Assembly: GCF_963924675.1 (NCBI RefSeq)
Contig: NC_089235.1
Location: forward strand, 55,019,520 to 55,083,519
From: Phocoena phocoena
Taxonomy: Eukaryota; Chordata; Mammalia; Artiodactyla; Phocoenidae
Direction of reading: 5' to 3'
Length of the DNA: 64,000 nt
The notes below the pieces were generated by a model. That model did not search any database and had not been told where the DNA came from. It saw only the letters and a list, made by a program, of their open reading frames with translations. Of this stretch, positions 58,391 to 64,000 are shown in pieces. How positions within the stretch are numbered: position 1 is the stretch's first letter; each line of letters begins with the position of its first letter. A program made the translations under genes and the position numbers.

Positions 58391-58607
58391 CCCATACTAG
58401 ATCTCACAGACATCATATGGTATGTAATATGGCAAAAACTGATCCCAACATTTAAATAATATAAAATAATAAAACTGTAGATGGGTAGCTCTTTAGTGAA
58501 ACATTTTTAAGTACCATGATATTCTGAATATGTTTGACTTTATAAATTCAGGAATTTAGAAATAAGTATGAAATGCTTTGTTCCATAATCCTCCTTACAT
58601 TGGTATC
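58391..58607 (+). repeat. Copy B of a diverged local duplication
   Basis: Homologous to 56762-56990 in the same orientation; the best-aligned part is 58431-58607. The copies lie about 1.6 kb apart with a CHR SINE between them. Confidence 0.75.
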
Positions 58608-59655
58608 ATATTCATACTATTGTTCATATGAAATAATATTGCAATCGTATTGAATATTATTATAATCTAAATATATGTATACTGGTTATAATAAAGATGA
58701 TGAAAGCATTGATATTTCTAGCTAAGATACTATGGTTATTGCTGAGAGAAAGAAAAGTATAAGAAATATGGAAATTTAAAAAAGGAGCAAAGGGATATAT
58801 ATATTATAGAAAAAAATAACCAACTTGGTGATTGAAAAGGTATAGAAAGTAAAATAGTTGTCAAAAATATTTATAAATCTGATTTTCCAAAAATAAATAG
58901 AAAACAGTAAAAATGATATTAATGAGAAAAGTGGGAAGCAGTACATATTTGGAGAGATAATACTTGATTCATAATATGTTAAGTTTCATTTTTGATAAGT
59001 ATCTAGATGGTTATTTTCTATACACTTAAAAGTATAAAATATGAAAATTTCAAGATTTAGTTTTGAAAATTTGCTTCCTTCCTTCAACTAATTGCAATGA
59101 TTATGATAGTGACTGATGAGAGAAAGGAAAGAATGATTAATTATTTCTCTTTATTTGGTTTCCTTTAGGCTGGTTTGGGAAACTAAGGAGTGATTGAAGA
59201 TAAAAGGGAAAGAATGAGAAACAAAAAAGGAAGTAGAAATGTTTTCAAATTAAAAAAAGAAAAAAAAACCTTCTCCAACTAGGAAGCTATTTAGAATGAA
59301 TATTAGCCCTGACCTCACAGCTTTCCATTTAATTAATTAAGAAAAATTATCAAAATCAGAATAATCATTTGCAAAATTGAATTAGTGGTCATCTTATCAA
59401 ATCCGTCACCCCGCATTTAGAGTTTCATTTTTGAAAACTGACAATGGAGGTCCTAGAGACAAAGTGAGTGTTCCTGTTACTTTGATCCAGTTAGGAGAAA
59501 AACTGAATTAAATGTTGAACAATCTCCTTTTGGAGGGAAAGTCAAATAAAAATCATATGAAACTACTACAAAGGAAGAAGGTGGAGTCTTGATGTTAAGT
59601 GTGGGCTCAACTGGATGACAATGACCCAACCAGCTTATAAGCACACTAAGCCCAT
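58608..59655. other. AT-rich DNA, no strong feature
   Basis: A MIR-like stretch (CATTTTTGAAAACTGACAAT and GGAGGTCCTAGAGACAAAG) is at 59425-59470. No gene recognised. Confidence 0.45.
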
Positions 59656-59659
59656 AAGC

Positions 59660-59755
59660 ACATTAAGGATAGGAATTGTTGTCATTTAATGTTGGTATCA
59701 CAGATATCCCACCTAACGCCTGAACATAGTAAACAATCAATGAACATTACTAACA
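59660..59755 (+). mobile_element. Probable L2 3' end
   Basis: GGATAGGAATTGTTGTCAT, then CGCCTGAACATAGTAAACAA and TCAATGAACATTA resembles the L2 3' end (CAGTGCCTGGCACATAGTAGG, then CTCAATAAATATT). Confidence 0.5.
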
Positions 59756-60121
59756 TAATTGGATTCATATTGAGATTAGACTCTTATATTTTCCACCAAT
59801 TGCACATTTATTGATTATAAATTTTCAATCCCCTTAACATACTTGGTTCCTGTGGTGAGGATTCATTTCTTAGAAAATATCTCCACTGATTCCTCTAAAA
59901 CACGTCTAAAGAACTGACAGAAATGCCTGATAAGATGTTAATAAGTGACTAAAACTTCTTTAAGAAGATTTGAACCCCTACAGCAAGCTCTTCTATGAGG
60001 TTTCTTAGGCAAATTGTCCCATAGGGGAGCAATATTCTAATCAAGCTTTTATCAGCCCAGAACCCAAACCTCAGCAATTTTGCTTCCCGAATCCCAGGTA
60101 TTAATATCTACTTAATCTCTT

Positions 60122-60285
60122 TATAGCCATAGTTCTCAACATTGGCTGCACATTATAATTAACTGGGAAGTTAATAAATACTGATATTTGGACCCCATAA
60201 CTACAGAGAACCCCAGACATTAGAAATCTTTAAATATCTCTTCAATAATTCTTAAACTTAGCCAGGGTTAAGTATCACTGGTGTA
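60122..60285 (+). mobile_element. hAT-Charlie-type MITE
   Basis: AGTTCTCAACATTGGCTGCA, ATTAACTGGGAAGTTAATAA, TATTTGGACCCCATAACTAC at the left and CCAGGGTTAAGTATCACTGG at the right end form the inverted terminal repeats typical of small hAT-Charlie elements (CAGTGGTTCTCAACC-like). The exact family was not fixed. Confidence 0.68.
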
Positions 60286-61358
60286 AAAGTCCAATTTTAA
60301 CTTATTACCAGTCTAGGGTAAAGCTAATAATGCAAATTTAAAATCTGTTTTTGTGAGGCCTCCATTATTTATCCATTATGAAGATAATTAATTATCTCTT
60401 TAGTGTTTACAACATGAATTGTTAAGGATATTAGCATTCAAGACCATATTACCCATTCTTCCTAATTCCCTATATTAACATTTTGATACATTTGCAATAT
60501 CTTTCACCAGAAAAGCACAAGAGTTTAATGCAGAAAACTGTTAACATAGCAGGTCTGAGAAAGCTATCCTTAGAAGGACTTCTCACAAGGTTAGTCTTTG
60601 ATGGGTATCTGGGAATGTGACTGATTATCAGTAAGTTTCCATAAACGATGAGTAGATCTTTGTGCCTCAAAGTTTATGCAAAAAATGTGGTGTATGCAGA
60701 ACACCCACTATCCTTTTAGGAGTCTGGAATTTTGATTCATGGCCATCCACCAATAGAAAGTCTCAAATGGGCTTCCTTGATAGAGAACACTTTAAGCATA
60801 TTTTCACAATTTGTTGCTGGAAGAATTGAGCATGTCCTGTGTGATTCCATGGAAGAGGAGTCTTGGAAGCTGGTTTCATCTGAACTTTACCCATATGCCT
60901 TTTCCCTTTGCTTCTTTTACTTTGTTTTCATTCACTGTAATATATATTAGCCAGAGTACAATTACAAGCTGAGTTCCAGAAGTCCTTCTAGCAAATCTCC
61001 AAATCGGGGGTTGTCTTAGAGACTCTCAACACAAATGCCTTGACCACATATCAGATAGAAAGCTAGATTATGTATAACTAATTCTTTTTATGGAGTTTAA
61101 GGAAGATGGACAGAAAGTGTCACAAGTAATTTTCAGCACTGACTAGAAATCTAGGGTCTCTTTCTGTTTCAGGTTATCTCATTTTAAACTGAGGATTATT
61201 TTCACTTTCTTTTATTTCACCTCTTGGTTGTATACACTCTCTCACATAATTTATGAGGAGCTAATAGACACAATGGAATTTGTATTAGGGCAAGCAGCTC
61301 ACTATTGACAATCAAGAAGTCAGTTTACTATACCTACATATGGGGATGGAAGTCACTA
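60286..61358. other. AT-rich DNA, no feature recognised
   Basis: No gene or named repeat. Confidence 0.5.
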
Positions 61359-61592
61359 CCAGACATCAGCATTTTTTTTTTTTTTCTTTTTGCGGTACGC
61401 GGGCCTCACTGATGTGGCCTCTCCCGTTGCGGAGCACAGGCTCCGGACGCGCAGGCTCAGCGGCCATGGCTCACAGGACCAGCTGCTCCGCGGCATGTGG
61501 GATCTTCCCGGACCGGGGCACGAACCCGTGTCCCCTGCATCGGCAGGCAGACTCTCAACCACTGGGCCACCAGGGAAGCCCCAGACATCAGC
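61359..61592 (-). mobile_element. CHR SINE, 12-bp target duplication, inverted
   Basis: T run (61372-61390), body nearly identical to the other CHR copies, reversed head CCACCAGGGAAGCC. CCAGACATCAGC flanks it at 61359-61370 and 61581-61592. One of the least decayed SINEs here, hence probably among the youngest. Confidence 0.96.
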
Positions 61593-62035
61593 TTTGAATA
61601 TGAATCCATAATAGCTAACAACTGAAACTTGATACTTGAATAAGAGAAAAAAAGAAACAAAAAAATGAACATATAATTTTCTTTGTACTTCTAACACCAA
61701 GTCTGATAATGCAAAAACTTAAGAGAGTCCTTTATGTTGGTAATATGAGTCAAATTAAGAAAGTTACTCAAGCCTGTGCCCCATGGTGACAAGGAAGATG
61801 TGTCAAATATACTAATGAAAATTAAAACACACTATCATACACTTAAGAGCACTAGAAGGTTTTAATGACCTCCACCAAGTTATTAAAAATAAAAAATTGT
61901 GTCTTTACAACACAACTGAACAAATATCTCAATCGATGTCCTAATTTTTTTCTCTTGCTCTAGGCATTTCCAAGTATTTAGTTGTAAGGGCAGCTAGTTG
62001 TTCATATTTAGATGTTCACTATCTTTTGTGGACAT
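61593..62035. other. AT-rich DNA, no feature recognised
   Basis: No gene or named repeat. Confidence 0.5.
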
Positions 62036-62039
62036 GATA

Positions 62040-62310
62040 TAGCTTTAAATTTTTAATATTACTCTGCTTATAGAACAAAATTCAAACTCCTTCATGATCT
62101 TTCCTCAACTTATATTTCTGACCTTGTCTTCCACACAACTGTCCATATTAACAATAATTCCATTATACATGACTACCTATATTTCAACATACAATGACTT
62201 TACCCCATTCTGGAAAGTTATTTATTCTCAAAACTGCACCTCAAATGCATCTTCCTCCTTAAAACGTTATATCATTTTCAGTCTTTTGAAAATCCCAATT
62301 TAAAAAAGAA
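62040..62310 (+). mobile_element. L2 fragment, plus strand
   Basis: GAACAAAATTCAAACTCCTT, CATGATCTTTCCTCAACTTA, TCTGACCTTGTCTTCCACAC and CCCATTCTGGAAAGTTATTT match a central L2 region (AAAGTCCAAACTCCTTAGC ... CATGATCTGGCCCC). Confidence 0.72.
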
Positions 62311-62744
62311 AAGGAAAGAACAGATTGCTTCTTGTAGCTACAAAACAAAGAGATCAGACCCCCTTTAAGCACGGCTGATTATCTTTTCTTGTCTTGGTTC
62401 TTATCTTTTCTGTACTATCTTCATTTTGAAAAACTTTTTCTCCATGTGACCCAAGGTTGGCCACACAACCTTCAAGTTTATATGATCTTTATATCCAGGT
62501 AGCTCAGAGAAAGGAGAGCAGCACTTTCTAACCTATGATCTATTCAAATTTCTGAAAAGAACACTAAATGGTTGGCCAGGGTGAGGTGCTTGCCACTTTG
62601 AAAGGGAAAGCAAGACTACATGATTGATAGCTCCACCAGAATCACAAGGAATCCACACAAATTTAAAGAAATTCCTCTGGAATTTCCACCCTTATTGCAG
62701 CAAGTCAATAAATCTGATTTTGTCAGACAATAGGCTTATTCCTC
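62311..62744. other. No feature recognised
   Basis: No gene or named repeat. Confidence 0.5.
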
Positions 62745-62780
62745 ATTAGGTTGTAACAAATGATTAGGTTGTAACAAATG
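62745..62780. repeat. Perfect 18-bp tandem duplication (2 copies)
   Basis: ATTAGGTTGTAACAAATG occurs twice with no gap (62745-62762 and 62763-62780). A recent replication-slippage or small duplication event is the likely cause. Confidence 0.95.
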
Positions 62781-62804
62781 ATATAAAAAATGTTAAACCT
62801 TAAA

Positions 62805-62880
62805 AGGGTTAACTAATTTTATCCAAGATCAAACAACACACCACCATTCAATATAAAAGTCTTATTTGAACCTAGGTATG
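62805..62880 (-). mobile_element. MIR fragment
   Basis: GGGTTAACTAATTTTATCCA, AGATCAAACAACACACC and CTTATTTGAACCTAGGTA match the MIR pattern (TTAAGTAACTTGCCCAAGGTCACACAGC ... TTCGAACCCAGG). Confidence 0.6.
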
Positions 62881-63115
62881 TAAAAGTACAAAGCTGGTGT
62901 ACTTTCTACATCTAGTCTGTCTTTATTTTTGGTTCTAAAGATTCTGATCTTTGGACTGAAAGCATTTTTACCAATCTGTTAGTTCCTTTTCCATCTTCTG
63001 TAGTTGTTTGTGACTCTGGGTTTCTTACATTCTTGACTTTGTTGTAAAATGTGAAACTCTTTTTCTCTCTGTGTGGATCATTTTCCTTTCTTTTTTTAAA
63101 ATTGTGGGCACCATA

Positions 63116-63470
63116 TGCTATAGACTGAATGTTTGTGACCCCCAAAATTCATTTACTGTAACCTAATCCCCAATGTGATGGTATTTGGAGGCAGGGCCTT
63201 TGGGAAGTAACTAGGTCAGGAGGGTAGCTTTCATGAATAGGGTTAGTCCCTTATTTAAAAACAAAAACAAACAAACAAAAAACCCCACACAGAGCTAGCT
63301 TGCTCCTTCTACCATGTGAGGACACAGGGAGAAGACAGTCATCTATAAGCCAGGAAGTGGGTCCTCACCAGCCATGGAAACTGTTGTGCCTTGTTCTTGG
63401 ACTTCCCAGCCTCCAGAACTGTGAGAAATAAATTTCTATTGTTTATATGTCACACAAACTTCTTGCTCCA
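63116..63470 (+). mobile_element. MST/MLT1-type MaLR LTR, plus strand
   Basis: Begins TGCTATAGACTGAATGTTTG, then CCCAAAATTCATTTACTG, GATGGTATTTGGAGGCAGG, GGCCTTTGGGAAGTAACTAG, CACCATGTGAGGACACAGGG-like sequence (63312), GGACTTCCCAGCCTCCAGAA and AACTGTGAGAAATAAATTTC with its AATAAA. This is the complete MaLR LTR order. An AAAAAC/AAAC-rich stretch (63256-63283) interrupts it in place of the usual TATAAAAGAGACC part. Confidence 0.9.
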
Positions 63471-64000
63471 TGATTCAATAAATGGAAGACTAATATGATT
63501 ATAGTTCCAAATCAATATTAATGAATGGAAATTTATGTGAGGATTGTATTAGGAACCAAATTTGCATTAGGCTCTAAATACAGATTGAAGGCTAAGAAAA
63601 TAGTACTAGAGTAGAGGAGATTCCTCCAACAGTTTGAACTCAAGCTTAAAACTTGAAACCAAGCAACATAAGACACAGACCACAGACCACACTAGGGCAG
63701 CTGAGATTCAGCTCCAGACTTATAGTAGCATATGAATTGGAAGGGGTAAATGGTTAAAGAGAACATGATGTATAGCTCCTAAGTAAAATGTGCACTAACA
63801 AGTAGAGTAATCATTTGGTGGGGGTGGGGGGGAAGATAGGGGCAGTTGCAAAGAGAAAGAACTCTTCAAACTAATCTTCAGACTTAGATATAATATCACT
63901 TCTAGAACAAACTGAAAGAATGGTCCTACCACAATGTAAAATTTTAAAATCTATCTTGTATTAGCCCCTGTCTGCAAAATAGAGAGAAAGCAAACAAAAA
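63471..64000. other. AT-rich DNA, no strong feature
   Basis: A G-rich run (GGTGGGGGTGGGGGGGAAG) is at 63818-63836. No gene or named repeat. Confidence 0.5.

Noticed and set aside
59633..59668. Imperfect tandem pair TATAAGCACACTAAGCC / CATAAGCACATTAAGG
   Set aside because: Short, imperfect and single; probably chance or a minor slippage event.
1..64000. Bacterial, phage or organelle origin
   Set aside because: SINE, L1, L2, MIR and MaLR sequences fill the window, GC is low, and there are no dense intact genes.

Overview
This window looks like gene-poor, AT-rich intergenic DNA from a cetacean (whale or dolphin) nuclear genome. Three things point there. Many copies of a tRNA-derived SINE of the CHR (cetacean-hippo-ruminant) type are present. 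The L1 3' ends have the cetartiodactyl form. Ancient eutherian repeats (L2, MIR, MER5, MLT1/MST LTRs, L1M) form the background. No ruminant BovB element was seen, which fits a whale better than a cow or sheep. The species cannot be named from the sequence alone.

I found no host protein-coding gene, exon set, rRNA, functional tRNA or CRISPR array. Long open frames are either decayed L1 ORF1/ORF2 pieces or frames that happen to stay open through GC-rich SINEs, purine tracts or LTRs.

Layout. Positions 1-5.2 kb hold a SINE, an old L1 3' end, an L2, two low-complexity tracts and a second SINE. From 5.9 to 9.9 kb is a shuffled mosaic of old L1 pieces on the minus strand with two long-type SINEs. 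From 10.7 to 14.8 kb are an LTR-like block, a plus-strand L1 5' half fused to the inverted CpG-rich 5'UTR of another L1, and an MLT1 LTR. From 15.9 to 17 kb are an L2 and an ERV-type LTR. From 18.4 to 25.4 kb is a nested stack: an LTR-like sequence interrupted by an L1, interrupted by a nearly full-length L1, whose ORF1 is interrupted by a SINE. Target-site duplications support each insertion step inside the LTR-like host. From 26 to 64 kb is mostly unique AT-rich DNA with scattered SINEs, L2, MIR, MER5A, MLT1/MST LTRs, L1 pieces, microsatellites and one diverged local duplication (56.8 and 58.4 kb).

There is no operon-like or cooperative gene set. The biological content is transposon history: order of insertion, internal inversions and deletions, and inactivating changes in L1 genes. 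Repeat family names come from recognising consensus motifs by eye, not from a database run. I did not find evidence for an undescribed biological system.
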